64,000 nt of DNA from assembly GCA_902826305.1 (NCBI GenBank), contig CADEEH010000006.1, forward strand, positions 1-64,000, in the 5' to 3' direction. Numbering within the stretch: the stretch's first letter is position 1; each line of letters starts with the position of its first letter. This DNA comes from an uncultured Burkholderiales bacterium (GTDB lineage Bacteria; Pseudomonadota; Gammaproteobacteria; Burkholderiales; Burkholderiaceae_E). The notes below the pieces were generated by a model. It was not told where the DNA came from. It made no database searches and saw nothing but the letters and a program-made list of their open reading frames with translations. Below, one piece after another: positions 39,299-48,406 of this stretch. The translations under genes and the position numbers were made by a program.

Positions 39299-40615
39299 AT
39301 GCCTCCCGCCGCCTCACCGATCGTATCCCCGCTGAATGCGCCGCTGCTCAAGCCCTCCCAGGAGCGGCTGCTGCTGTTCGTCCTTGCCAGCATCCAGTTC
39401 ACGAACATCGTCGACTTCATGGTGATGATGCCGCTGGGCCCGCAGCTCACCCGGACCTTCGCGATCAGCGATGCCCGGTTCGGCGCGCTGGTGTCGGCCT
39501 ACACGCTGGCCGCCGGTGCGGCGGGACTCGCGGCGTCGCTGGTCATCGACCGCTTCGAGCGCAAGCGGCTGGTGCTGATCCTGTACGCGGGCTTCGCGCT
39601 GTCGACACTGGCGTGCGGGCTGGCCACCAGCTACGGCGCGCTGATGGCCGCACGGATCACGGCCGGTGCGTTCGGTGGCGTGCTCGGCGCCATGGTGCAG
39701 ACGATCATCGGCGACGTGATCCCGTTCGAGCGCCGCGGCCGCGCGATGGGCGTGGTGATGGGTGCGTTCTCGTTGTCAACCGTGGCCGGCGTGCCGGGGT
39801 CGTTGTGGCTCGCCGAACACCTCGGCTGGCACTGGCCGTTCATCGCGATCGCGGCCGGCAGCGCAATCGTCGCGGTGCTGGCGTGGCGGGTGATGCCGGT
39901 CTACCGGCAGGCGCCGATGGAGCTTTCACCGCTGGGCGCCCTGAAGGCGACGGTGTCCGAGCCCAACCACTGGCGTGCGGTCATCCTGTCGGCACTGCTG
40001 ATGGGCAGCAGCTTCGCGATTATCCCGTACATCACGATCTACAGCGTCAGCACGGTCGGCATCGCCACCGCGGACATTCCGCTGGTCTATCTCGCCGGCG
40101 GCGTGGCCACATTCTTCACGGCCCGGCTGTTCGGCTCGCTGACCGACCGCTGGGGCAAGGTGCCGACTTTCCGGCTGGTGGTGCTGTCGGCCGCCGTGCC
40201 GATGCTGGTGCTGACCCATCTGGGAACCACGCCGCTGCCGATCTATCTCGTCGTCTCGACCGCCTTCTTCATCCTCGCTTCGGGGCGGATGGTGCCGGGA
40301 ATGGCGATCGTCACCTCCGCCGCGCAACCGCGCCTGCGCGGCACGTTCATGTCGCTGCAGGGGTGTGTGCAGTCCGCGGCGATGGGCGTAGCGTCGATCG
40401 TCGGCGGGCTGCTGATCAGCCGGGCCGACGACGGGCGGGTGCTCGGCTACGGCCGGGCGGGATGGCTCGCGCTGGCCTTCAGCCTGATCGCGGTCTGGCT
40501 GGTCTCCCGCGTCCGGTTGCACGAGACGGGCCGCGGGAGCGCGCCGCTGGCGACGCCTGCAGTTCCTCCGCGACAGGGAAGTGATGCAGCGTCCGATGGC
40601 AGATCGGCGCCGTGA
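39299..40615 (+). CDS. MFS transporter (drug/sugar efflux type)
   Basis: A 438-residue major facilitator with 12 helices. Motif A appears as LVIDRFERKRLVLILYAGFA; ARITAGAFGGVLGAMVQTII and SLSTVAGVPGSLWLAEHLGW fit helix 4-5 of arabinose-efflux (AraJ-like) permeases. Start ATG 39299 (MPPAASPIVSPLNAPLLKPS) lacks a clear ribosome-binding site and could be adjusted. The substrate is unknown. Confidence 0.85.
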   Translation: MPPAASPIVSPLNAPLLKPSQERLLLFVLASIQFTNIVDFMVMMPLGPQLTRTFAISDARFGALVSAYTLAAGAAGLAASLVIDRFERKRLVLILYAGFALSTLACGLATSYGALMAARITAGAFGGVLGAMVQTIIGDVIPFERRGRAMGVVMGAFSLSTVAGVPGSLWLAEHLGWHWPFIAIAAGSAIVAVLAWRVMPVYRQAPMELSPLGALKATVSEPNHWRAVILSALLMGSSFAIIPYITIYSVSTVGIATADIPLVYLAGGVATFFTARLFGSLTDRWGKVPTFRLVVLSAAVPMLVLTHLGTTPLPIYLVVSTAFFILASGRMVPGMAIVTSAAQPRLRGTFMSLQGCVQSAAMGVASIVGGLLISRADDGRVLGYGRAGWLALAFSLIAVWLVSRVRLHETGRGSAPLATPAVPPRQGSDAASDGRSAP

Positions 40616-40652
40616 CCAGCGACTGGCATCTCGAACCGTACGGCACGGAACC

Positions 40653-41258
40653 TCAAAGATCCGCGGCATACCGCCGCACCATCTCCTCGCGCGTCTCGGG
40701 AACGATGTCCAGCCCGGTCTGCTCGGCGAGCATCTGCCCGATCGTCGGCAGTGTCGTGCGTTCGACCTTCGCGGTCTCGTCCCACAGCTTCGAGCGCATG
40801 AACGCCTTCGCGCAGTGCAGATAGGCGGCGGTCACCGCCACCCGGATCACGACCTTGGGCACACGCCGGTCGGTCGTGCAGCGCCCGATGTCGGCGGCAG
40901 CGGTCGACAGGATCGCATCGCCGTTGACCCGCAGCGTCTCGTCGAACCCCGGGATCAGGAACAGCAGTCCGACCCTGCCGGTGGCGATGATGTTCTGCAA
41001 CGAGTCGAGCCGGTTGTTGCCGGGCGAGTCGGCCAGCAGCAGCGCGCCATCGTCGGTCACCTGCACGAACCCCGGGGCTCCGCCGCGCGGCGATGCATCG
41101 AGGTGGTGTCGCTCGTCGCAGGTGGCCAGCACGACGAACGGTGAACGGGCGATGAAGGCGCGGCAGTGCCTGTCGAGTGCGCGCAGTTCCTTCAGGCGGA
41201 CACGTTCGACCGGTTGTGCGTACAGGGCACGCAGTTCGGCTGTGGTTCTGATCTGCAT
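40653..41258 (-). CDS. Pyridoxamine-5'-phosphate-oxidase-family protein
   Basis: A 201-residue FMN-binding split-barrel protein of the MSMEG_1061 type. Hallmarks: SPFVVLATCDERHHLDASPR, GGAPGFVQVTDDGALLLADS, PGNNRLDSLQNI and VGLLFLIPGFDETLRVNGDA. Members are F420- or flavin-dependent reductases or of unknown activity. ATG 41258 is chosen because the frame upstream is antisense to the hydrolase gene. Confidence 0.85.
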   Translation of the reverse strand: MQIRTTAELRALYAQPVERVRLKELRALDRHCRAFIARSPFVVLATCDERHHLDASPRGGAPGFVQVTDDGALLLADSPGNNRLDSLQNIIATGRVGLLFLIPGFDETLRVNGDAILSTAAADIGRCTTDRRVPKVVIRVAVTAAYLHCAKAFMRSKLWDETAKVERTTLPTIGQMLAEQTGLDIVPETREEMVRRYAADL

Positions 41259-41438
41259 GGGTCCTCGGCAGGCGGTTTCGACGGCTGGCGTGACGGTGCC
41301 TGTCCGGATTATCACCCGCCTCGTCGGCCGCACGAGAGGTTGGCATGCGCCCACGTGTGAGCGCGGTATCGTCCGACAAGCCCCATCCGCCGCGTGACCT
41401 ACCGTGGTGCCTTCGTTCAACCCCGACGGAGAAGTTCC

Positions 41439-42254
41439 ATGGCGCAACAGGAGAAAGTCGACCTGCATGTCGAAGACACCGGCGGCACCGGCCCAGCGGT
41501 CATCCTGATCCACGGCTGGCCACTCTCGGGAGAAGCCTGGAAACCCCAGGTACCGGCACTCTCGGCCGCGGGCCTGCGCGTGATCACCTACGATCGGCGC
41601 GGATTCGGCCACTCGGACAAGCCACGCGACGGCTTCGACTACGACACCCTCAGTGACGATCTCGCGGCGCTGATCGAATCGATGGGCCTGGACCGGGTCA
41701 GCCTGGTCGGATTCTCGATGGGCGGGGGCGAGGTTGCGCGTTATGTCGGTCGGCACGGCGAGAGCCGTCTCGATCGGATCGTGTTCGCGGCGGCCGTGCC
41801 GCCGTTCCTGATGAAGACACCCGACAATCCCGAAGGTCCACTCACCGAGGACGCGGCCAGGACGATGGAAGCGGGCCTGCGGGCCGATCGTGAGGCGTTC
41901 TTCGACCAGTTCACGACCGGATTCTTCTCGGCCAACGGCAAGCTCTGCGTCTCCGAGGCACAGCGCCAGGAGGCCATCACGCTGTGCCGCCAGTCCGACC
42001 AGGCCGCGGCGCTCGGCTGCATGAAGGCCTTCGGCACCACCGACTTCCGCGACGACCTCGCCAACGTCACCGTGCCCACGCTCGTGCTGCACGGCGACGC
42101 CGATGCGACCGTGCCCCTGGAGGGGTCCGGGCAGCGCACCCACGAGGCGATCGAGGGCAGTGAACTGGTCGTGCTGCAAGGTGCCCCGCATGGCTGCAAC
42201 GTGAGCCATGCGCAGGCATTCAACGAAGCGTTGACCGGATTCCTTCGCCGGTGA
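41439..42254 (+). CDS. Alpha/beta hydrolase (non-heme chloroperoxidase-like)
   Basis: A 271-residue alpha/beta hydrolase. Oxyanion-hole region ILIHGWPLSGEAW, nucleophile S93 in GFSMGGG, acid at LHGDAD (D220) and catalytic His H251 (APHGCN). GFSMGGGEVARYVGRHG and LDRIVFAAAVPPFLMKT are typical of cofactor-free haloperoxidases/esterases. The substrate cannot be told. ATG 41439 (MAQQEKVDLHVEDTG) is the natural start. Confidence 0.88.
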   Translation: MAQQEKVDLHVEDTGGTGPAVILIHGWPLSGEAWKPQVPALSAAGLRVITYDRRGFGHSDKPRDGFDYDTLSDDLAALIESMGLDRVSLVGFSMGGGEVARYVGRHGESRLDRIVFAAAVPPFLMKTPDNPEGPLTEDAARTMEAGLRADREAFFDQFTTGFFSANGKLCVSEAQRQEAITLCRQSDQAAALGCMKAFGTTDFRDDLANVTVPTLVLHGDADATVPLEGSGQRTHEAIEGSELVVLQGAPHGCNVSHAQAFNEALTGFLRR

Positions 42255-42266
42255 TCCTTCCCTGCC

Positions 42267-43169
42267 TCAGCCCCGCTGCCCGCGGTCCTTCGCGTTCTGC
42301 GCCTCGATCCGGTCGCGCGCCTCCTGCCACTGCGCGTCGCTCCATTCGCGCAGCGCGTAGAAGGTGCCGCCGGTCGCCAGGTGGTTGGCCCCGTCCATGA
42401 ACAGCACCTCGCCGGTCAGCCAGTCGCAGCCGGGTGCCATCAGGAACGTCGCCAGGTTCTGCAGTTCACTCATCGTGCCGGGGCGCATCTGCGGATTGGT
42501 CGCCTTCGAGCGCGCGCCGGGTTCCTCGCCGGGATTCAGTCGCTTGCTCATGCCCTCGGTGGGGATCTCGCCCGGGCCGACCGCGTTCAGCCGGATGCCG
42601 TACTTCGCCCACTCGACGGCGAGCGAACGGGTCATCGTCGCGACACCGGCCTTGCTCATCGCCGACGGCACCACGTAGGGGCCGCCGTTGTCGACCCAGG
42701 TGACGACGATCGACAGCACCGATTTCATCGGCTTGCCCGGCTGCCAGCCGCCGGCCTCGCGTGCACCGCGGATCCACTGCTTGCCGATCGCGTTGGTGAC
42801 ATAGAAGGTGCCGTGGAAGACGATGTTGGCGATCGCGTCGAACGCACGCGACGACAACGCCTCGGTCGGGCTGATGAAGTTGCCGGCGGCATTGTTGACC
42901 AGGCCGTCGAGCGGCCCGTCGGTGAAGATCCGCTCGACCATCGCATCGACCGCCTGCGCGTCGCGGATGTCCAGGCCATGGGTCTCGACCTTGCCGCCAT
43001 AGGTCGCGGTCATCTCGGCGGCGGTCTCGTCGAGCACCGCCTTGCGCCGGCCGCAGATCACGACCGATGCGCCGAGCTGCAGGAACCGCTCGCTCATCGC
43101 CCGGCCCAGGCCGGTGCCGCCGCCGGTCACCAGGTAACGCCTGCCGGCCAGCAATCCAGGTTGGAACAT
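42267..43169 (-). CDS. SDR, 2,4-dienoyl-CoA-reductase-like
   Basis: A 300-residue short-chain dehydrogenase. Rossmann motif TGGGTGLG (residues 15-22) and NNAAG (92-96) are intact. The usual YxxxK is replaced by S169-x3-K173 (VPSAMSKAG), the arrangement described for 2,4-dienoyl-CoA reductases of beta-oxidation, in which Ser and Lys act without Tyr. The C-terminus continues past the SDR core (REWSDAQWQEARDRIEAQNA). Lies downstream of the paaK-like gene in the acyl-CoA cluster. Confidence 0.85.
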   Translation of the reverse strand: MFQPGLLAGRRYLVTGGGTGLGRAMSERFLQLGASVVICGRRKAVLDETAAEMTATYGGKVETHGLDIRDAQAVDAMVERIFTDGPLDGLVNNAAGNFISPTEALSSRAFDAIANIVFHGTFYVTNAIGKQWIRGAREAGGWQPGKPMKSVLSIVVTWVDNGGPYVVPSAMSKAGVATMTRSLAVEWAKYGIRLNAVGPGEIPTEGMSKRLNPGEEPGARSKATNPQMRPGTMSELQNLATFLMAPGCDWLTGEVLFMDGANHLATGGTFYALREWSDAQWQEARDRIEAQNAKDRGQRG

Positions 43170-43299
43170 CGGTGCGCTCCTCTCGGGGTGGTCCGCAGAG
43201 GATACGTCAGGCGGTCGGTCGTCCGCGCGGGACGGCTGCGGCGACAGGGGAACAGCCGCGATCGGCCCCCGGGTGATCCGGCCGACGCGTGCCGGCGCC

Positions 43300-44544
43300 T
43301 CAGGTGTACTTGCGCGCGTCCTCGATGACCTTGCCGTCGTTCGGCAGGCTGCCGGCGGCCACCAGCTTCACCACACCGCGCAGCTTGGTGACATCGCGGA
43401 TCGTGTCGGCGATCCTCGCGTCGAGCCCCTCGGGATGCGCCGTGGCTTCGCAGTGCAGCGTCATCCGGTCATCGGCCATCTCGCCCTCGATCACCAGGCG
43501 CGCACGCACGATCTCGGCATGACGCCTGACGATCTCGGCGACCTGGCCCGGATGCACGAACATCCCGCGCACCTTGGTCGTCTGGTCGGCGCGACCCATC
43601 CAGCCGCGGATGCGGACGTTGGTGCGACCACACGGCGACGGGCCGGCGAGCACGGCCGACAGGTCACCGGTGGCGAAGCGGATCATCGGGTAGACCGGAT
43701 TGAAGCTGGTGACGACGATCTCGCCGACCTCGCCGTCGGCGACCGGTTCACCGGTGCCCGGGCGGACGATCTCGAGGATCAGGTCCTCGTCGAGGATCAT
43801 GCCGTCGATCGCCTCGGATTCGTAGGCGACCATGCCCAGGTCCGCGGTGCCGTACCACTGCAGCACCCGTTCGACGCCCTGGTCGCGAAACCACTGCCGA
43901 AGGCTCGGCGGCAACGCCTCGGCCGCGAGCAGCGCACGCTTGAGCGCACCGATGTCGGCACCGGTCTCGCGGGCCTTCTCGATGATGATGCGCAGGAAAG
44001 ACGGTGTGCCGACGTAGGCATCGGGCCTGAACACCCGCAGCGCTTCGATCTGCTGCTCGGTCTGGCCGACACCGGCGGGGATCACCGCACAGCCGATGCG
44101 CCGCGCGCCGCCGTCGACCATCCAGGCACCCGGGGTCAGGTGATACCCGAAGCAGTTCTGCAGCACATGGCCCGGGCGCACGCCGGCGGCCCACAACGCA
44201 CGCGCGGTGCGCCACGGATCCTCGCCGCCGCCTTCGGGATCGAAGATCGGACCGGGCGACATGTACAGCCGCCCCAGGCGACCGACCGGTTCGGTCGTCA
44301 GTCCCCCGAACGGCGGCCGCTTGTCCTGCAGCGCCTTCAGGTCGCTCTTGCGCAGCACCGGCAGTGAAGCGAGCGCCTTGCGCGACGACACCGCCACCGG
44401 ATCGACACCGGCCAGCTGCTCCGCCCATCCCGGCGCCTTGCCGATCGCCAGCTTCAGCAGCCCGGGCAATCGCGCCATCAGCGCACCCTCGCGTGCCTCC
44501 GGCGCGCGGGTCTCCAGCTCGTCGAAGAAGTCCGATCCGCTCAT
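43300..44544 (-). CDS. Phenylacetate-CoA ligase-like AMP-binding protein
   Basis: A 414-residue member of the PaaK branch of the adenylate-forming superfamily. Motifs: RLYMSPGPIFDPEGGGEDPW, QNCFGYHLTPGAWMVDGGAR, WYGTADLGMVAYES and the C-terminal GRADQTTKVRGMFVHPGQVA. The family activates phenylacetate or related aromatic acids as CoA thioesters using ATP. The exact acid is unknown. It is downstream of livF in the same orientation. Confidence 0.88.
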   Translation of the reverse strand: MSGSDFFDELETRAPEAREGALMARLPGLLKLAIGKAPGWAEQLAGVDPVAVSSRKALASLPVLRKSDLKALQDKRPPFGGLTTEPVGRLGRLYMSPGPIFDPEGGGEDPWRTARALWAAGVRPGHVLQNCFGYHLTPGAWMVDGGARRIGCAVIPAGVGQTEQQIEALRVFRPDAYVGTPSFLRIIIEKARETGADIGALKRALLAAEALPPSLRQWFRDQGVERVLQWYGTADLGMVAYESEAIDGMILDEDLILEIVRPGTGEPVADGEVGEIVVTSFNPVYPMIRFATGDLSAVLAGPSPCGRTNVRIRGWMGRADQTTKVRGMFVHPGQVAEIVRRHAEIVRARLVIEGEMADDRMTLHCEATAHPEGLDARIADTIRDVTKLRGVVKLVAAGSLPNDGKVIEDARKYT

Positions 44545-44648
44545 CTCACCCTTCCATCACAAACCCGGCCGGACAGTCGAGCAACCCCCCGCCGGTCGCC
44601 GACGCAACATGGAGCCGCAGCAGGATCCGGCTCCGCCGGTCCGCGAGC

Positions 44649-44672
44649 GGCGCCCCCAGTGGGGGAGGCGCC
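44649..44672 (-). terminator. GC-rich stem-loop between livF and the paaK-like gene
   Basis: GGCGCC arms flank CCC...GGG, giving a strong stem between livF and the downstream ligase gene. It may attenuate transcription within the cluster or be a structured spacer. No T-tract is seen. Confidence 0.35.
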
Positions 44673-44709
44673 GAAGGCGCTTCGGGGGCGTCCTCATCCT
44701 GGGGCGTCT

Positions 44710-45516
44710 TCAACTCAACCAGCGCTTGCGGCGTCGGTAGAACTTGGCCTGCCGGAAGTTCTTCCGGCCTTCCTTGGCGAGCCCGAGGTAGAACTCCTTG
44801 ACGTCCTCGTTGCTGGCCAGGTCCGGTGCGCTGCCATCCATCACCACGCGGCCGCTCTCCAGGATGTACCCGTAGTCGGCGTAGCGCAGCGCCATGTTCG
44901 TGTTCTGTTCGGCGAGCAGGAAGCTCACCCCTTCCTTCTTGTTCAGGTCGCGGACGATCTCGAAGATCTCCTCGACGATCTGCGGCGCGAGTCCCATCGA
45001 CGGTTCGTCGAGCAGGATCATCTTCGGGCGTGCCATCAGCGCGCGGCCGACGGCGGTCATCTGCTGTTCGCCGCCCGACGTGTAGCCGGCCTGGCTGGTG
45101 CGGCGCTGGCGCAGGCGCGGGAAATACGCGTAGACCTTCTCCAGGTCCTGCGCTATCTCGGCACGCGAGGCCTTGCGGGTGTACGCACCGGTGAGCAGGT
45201 TCTCCTCGACGGTCAGGTGGCCGAAACAGTGCCGTCCTTCCATCACCTGCACGACACCGCGGCTGACCAGGTCGTACGGCGTCAGCTTGTCGATGCGTTG
45301 ACCCTGGTATTCGATGTGGCCCTTGGTGACCTCGCCGCGTTCGGCCTTGAGCAGGCTCGAGACCGCGCGCAGCGTGGTGGTCTTGCCGGCGCCGTTGGAA
45401 CCGAGCAGCGCGACGACGCCGCCTTCGGGCACCGTCAGCGACACCCCCTTCAACACCAGGATCACGTGGTTGTAGATCACCTCGATCCCGTTGACCTTCA
45501 GCAGCGGCTGGCTCAT
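44710..45516 (-). CDS. livF: LivF-like ATP-binding protein
   Basis: A 268-residue ABC ATPase of the branched-chain amino acid type. Walker A GSNGAGKTT, signature YTSGGEQQMTAVGRAL and Walker B MILLDEPSMGLAP are present. It is about 30 residues longer than E. coli LivF at the C-terminus (NFRQAKFYRRRKRWLS). ATG 45516 is chosen because upstream codons are antisense. Together with livGHM and the binding protein it forms one importer. Confidence 0.92.
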   Translation of the reverse strand: MSQPLLKVNGIEVIYNHVILVLKGVSLTVPEGGVVALLGSNGAGKTTTLRAVSSLLKAERGEVTKGHIEYQGQRIDKLTPYDLVSRGVVQVMEGRHCFGHLTVEENLLTGAYTRKASRAEIAQDLEKVYAYFPRLRQRRTSQAGYTSGGEQQMTAVGRALMARPKMILLDEPSMGLAPQIVEEIFEIVRDLNKKEGVSFLLAEQNTNMALRYADYGYILESGRVVMDGSAPDLASNEDVKEFYLGLAKEGRKNFRQAKFYRRRKRWLS

Positions 45517-45610
45517 GCGGACCTTCCTGGACTTCGGTCGAACCGGCGCCGGGCGCCATCGGGCACGCACCGGCGCCGCCGGCCGCCCCGACGAGGGGCG
45601 GCCACGGACA

Positions 45611-46960
45611 TCACATCGAGGCTTCCTTCGCGCAGTCGCGCGTCTCGACCTTCTTCTCGGCCGCGTACTTCTTGGCCGCCGCGGTCACCATCGGCTTGAT
45701 GATCTGCATGTCGGCCGAGTAGGTGTCCGAGGTCTTCTGCCACTTGGTGCCGTCCCAGGTGTGCAGGTACGCCTGGTTGCCGCCCATGTGGTCGACACAA
45801 GTCGTCTGCACCGGCGTCATGAAGCCGGTGAAGCCGAGCGCCGCGATCGCCTTGTCGTCGAGCGCCAGGTTCTCCAGGCCCCAGCGCACCTGGTCACCGG
45901 TCAGCGGCTTCTTGCCGTACTTGGTCTGGGCGCGTTTGACGCCTTCGACCGACAGCATCGCCGCGACCAGGCCGCGGTTGTAGAGCACCTCGCCGACCTC
46001 TTCCTTCTTCGCGGTGCCCTCGCCCTTGTCGTAGACGTGTTTCATGATGTCCTGGTGGACCTTGCCCTGGCCCGCCGGTGACTGGAAGACCAGCGCGTTG
46101 TAGCCCTTGGCGCCGTCGCCTGCCGGTCGTGTGTCGGGCTCGGCCCCGGCCCACCAGACACCGTACATCTTCTCGCGCGGGTAACCGGTGGCGACCGCTT
46201 CCTTGAGCGCCGTCGAGTTCATCACGCCCCAGCCCCAGAGGAACACGTAGTCCGGCCGCTGCTGGCGGACCTGGAGCCAGGTCGCCTTCTGCTCGACGCC
46301 TGGATGCGACACCGGCAGCAGCGACAGCTCGAAGCCGTGCATCTTCGAGCGCTCCTGCAGCAGCGGGATCGGCTCCTTGCCGTACGGGGAGTCGTGGTAG
46401 ACCAGCGCGATCTTCTTGCCCTTGAGCTTGTCGAGCCCGCCTTCCTTCTTGCCGACGTGCTGGACCAGGATGTCGGCGGCGGTCCAGTACATGCCCGACA
46501 GCGGGAAGTTGTACTTGAACACGGTGCCGTCCATCGACTCGGAGCGGCCGTAGCCGGCGGTGATGATCGGGATCTTGTCGGTTGCGGTCTTGTCGGTGAC
46601 CGCGAAGGTGATGCCGGTCGACAACGTGTGGAACACCGCCGCGCCGGTCGGGCCCTTGCCCTTGAGCCGCTCGTAGCACTCGACCCCGCGGTCGGTCGCG
46701 TACTGGGTGTCGCACTCCTCGTAGATGATCTTGACGCCGCCGATGCCGCCGTCGCGGGCGTTGACCAGCTTCAGGTAGTCGACGTAGCCGTTGGCGAACG
46801 GCACGCCGTTGGGCGCGTAAGCGCCGGTCCGGTAGACCAGCACCGGGAAGAACTGCTCCTTGGCCTGGGCCTGGGCCGTCTGGGGCGCCGAACCCGCGGC
46901 CAGCGCACCGATCGCCGCGATCGCGGCCGCCGTCAGTTTCGCCTTGTCACTCAACAACAT
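45611..46960 (-). CDS. Periplasmic substrate-binding protein of the liv-type importer
   Basis: A 449-residue type-I periplasmic binding protein with signal peptide (LTAAAIAAIGALAAGSAPQT, AQAQAKEQ). Motifs: FFPVLVYRTGAYAPNGVPFA, GPTGAAVFHTLSTGITFAVT and YGRSESMDGTVFKYNFPLSG. This branch is found beside acyl-CoA ligases and is thought to bind carboxylic or aromatic acids, not amino acids. AAAGGAG precedes ATG 46960. Confidence 0.9.
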   Translation of the reverse strand: MLLSDKAKLTAAAIAAIGALAAGSAPQTAQAQAKEQFFPVLVYRTGAYAPNGVPFANGYVDYLKLVNARDGGIGGVKIIYEECDTQYATDRGVECYERLKGKGPTGAAVFHTLSTGITFAVTDKTATDKIPIITAGYGRSESMDGTVFKYNFPLSGMYWTAADILVQHVGKKEGGLDKLKGKKIALVYHDSPYGKEPIPLLQERSKMHGFELSLLPVSHPGVEQKATWLQVRQQRPDYVFLWGWGVMNSTALKEAVATGYPREKMYGVWWAGAEPDTRPAGDGAKGYNALVFQSPAGQGKVHQDIMKHVYDKGEGTAKKEEVGEVLYNRGLVAAMLSVEGVKRAQTKYGKKPLTGDQVRWGLENLALDDKAIAALGFTGFMTPVQTTCVDHMGGNQAYLHTWDGTKWQKTSDTYSADMQIIKPMVTAAAKKYAAEKKVETRDCAKEASM

Positions 46961-47131
46961 CGCCTGTCTCCTTTGACAGTGGGTGTTCCACATCCTGATG
47001 TCGTCGCTCCGTCCCGGCCTGGCCGGACCCGCGCGAACGATCTTCCAACAACGATCCGCACCGATCCCTGGTGCACCCGCCTCCATCGTCAAGACCACCC
47101 GGGCCCGTCCCGAGCCGCGTTCCCGCGGGAC

Positions 47132-48196
47132 TCAGTGCGGGAAAGGCCAGAGCCTCAGCTTCTCCTTGGCGATCGCCCACAACCGCGCGAGCCCGTGCGG
47201 TTCGACGATCAGGAAGAACACGATCAATGCGCCGACGATCATCAGTTCCAGGTGCGCGATCGCCGCCGTCGACAGCGGAATGCCCAGTGTCGTCGGCAAC
47301 TGGTTCAGCAGGATCGGCAGGAACCACATGAACGCGGCGCCGAAGAAACAGCCGAGGATCGATCCCATGCCGCCGATGATGATCATGAACAGCAGCCGCA
47401 GCGAAACCTGCAGGTTGAAGGCCGCCGGTTCCCAAGATCCCAGGTGGATGAAACCCCACAGCGCGCCGGCGACACCGACGATGAACGAGCTGACCGCGAA
47501 CGCGGTGAGCTTCGCGTACACCGGGCGGATGCCGATCACCTCGGCGGCGACGTCCATGTCGCGCATCGCCATCCAGGCCCGGCCGATGTGGCCACGGACC
47601 AGGTTCTTGGCACCGAGCGTGACCACGACCAGCACCGACAACACGAAAAGGTACTTCTTGGCCGGTGTGTCGAACACGTAGCCGAACATCTCGATGTCGC
47701 GTGTGGACACCGACCCCGAGCTGGAGTAGTTGGTGAACCACTTGACCCGCGCGAACGTCCAGTCGAGGAAGAACTGCGCGGCCAGTGTCGCCACCGCCAG
47801 GTACAGGCCCTTGATGCGCAGGCTGGGGATGCCGAACAGGATGCCGATCAGCGCCGAGCAGCCGCCGGCGGCGATCAGCACGAGCAGGAAGTTCAGGTCC
47901 GGCAGCCGCGTGACCAGGCCATACGCCGCGTACGCACCGACCGCCATGAAACCACCGGTGCCCAGCGAGATCTGGCCGCAGTAGCCGACCAGCAGGTTCA
48001 GCCCGATCGCCGCCAGCGCGTAGATCATGAACGGGATCAGCAGCGCCCGGAACGTGTATTCGCCGGCGGTCAGCGGCACGACGACGAACGCGAACGCGAG
48101 GAACAGCCACAGCGCGATCCGGTCCTGCCGGATCGGCAGCAGCTGCTGGTCGGCGATGTAGGTGGCCTTGAACTGGCCGTTCTCGCGATAGAACAT
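47132..48196 (-). CDS. livM: LivM-like permease
   Basis: A 354-residue inner-membrane permease of the LivM family. Motifs: NLLVGYCGQISLGTGGFMAV, MRDMDVAAEVIGIRPVYAKL and the DWTFARVKWFTNY region. The N-terminus MFYRENGQFKATYIADQQLL is characteristic. Upstream lies a 62-codon repeat ORF ending 3 bp before its ATG, so translation may be coupled to livH through that ORF. Confidence 0.92.
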   Translation of the reverse strand: MFYRENGQFKATYIADQQLLPIRQDRIALWLFLAFAFVVVPLTAGEYTFRALLIPFMIYALAAIGLNLLVGYCGQISLGTGGFMAVGAYAAYGLVTRLPDLNFLLVLIAAGGCSALIGILFGIPSLRIKGLYLAVATLAAQFFLDWTFARVKWFTNYSSSGSVSTRDIEMFGYVFDTPAKKYLFVLSVLVVVTLGAKNLVRGHIGRAWMAMRDMDVAAEVIGIRPVYAKLTAFAVSSFIVGVAGALWGFIHLGSWEPAAFNLQVSLRLLFMIIIGGMGSILGCFFGAAFMWFLPILLNQLPTTLGIPLSTAAIAHLELMIVGALIVFFLIVEPHGLARLWAIAKEKLRLWPFPH

Positions 48197-48199
48197 GGG

Positions 48200-48388
48200 T
48201 CAGACCCGATCGATGTGTTTTTGGCTACGGCACGCTTCGCTTGACTTGCTTCGCAAGTCAGCCTTCACCGAAAACACATTGATCGCGTGCCTCATGACCC
48301 GATCGATGTGTTTTTGGCTACGGCACGCTTCGCTTGACTTGCTTCGCAAGTCAGCCTTCACCGAAAACACATTGATCGCGTATTTCAT
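48200..48388 (-). CDS. 62-codon ORF made of two 31-codon repeats, between livH and livM
   Basis: An in-frame ORF from ATG 48388 to TGA 48200. It consists of two nearly identical 31-residue units, each with NVFSVKADLRSKSSEACRSQ and ending KHIDRV, the same six residues that end LivH. Its ATG overlaps the livH TGA (ATGA) and its TGA lies 3 bp before the livM ATG. It may serve as a translational bridge or be merely an open spacer; no peptide function is suggested. Confidence 0.45.
   Translation of the reverse strand: MKYAINVFSVKADLRSKSSEACRSQKHIDRVMRHAINVFSVKADLRSKSSEACRSQKHIDRV
48203..48388. repeat. Two 93-bp direct repeats between livH and livM
   Basis: Units 48203-48295 and 48296-48388 differ only at a few bases near their ends. 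Each unit is itself an imperfect palindrome: GATCGATGTGTTTTTGG at one side, CCGAAAACACATTGATC at the other, and GACTTGC-TTC-GCAAGTC in the centre. The motif GATC(A/G)ATGTGTTTT occurs five times in 200 bp on alternating strands, the last within the livH 3' end. Confidence 0.9.
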
Positions 48389-48406
48389 ACGCGATCAATG
48401 TGTTTT
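48364..48406 (-). promoter_or_regulatory. Perfect 20-bp inverted repeat centred on the livH stop
   Basis: Positions 48364-48383 and 48387-48406 are exact reverse complements separated by TTC. The livH stop (48385-48387) falls in the loop. In mRNA this would be a long hairpin at the livH end, possibly stabilising the livH portion or controlling ribosome passage to livM. Confidence 0.75.
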
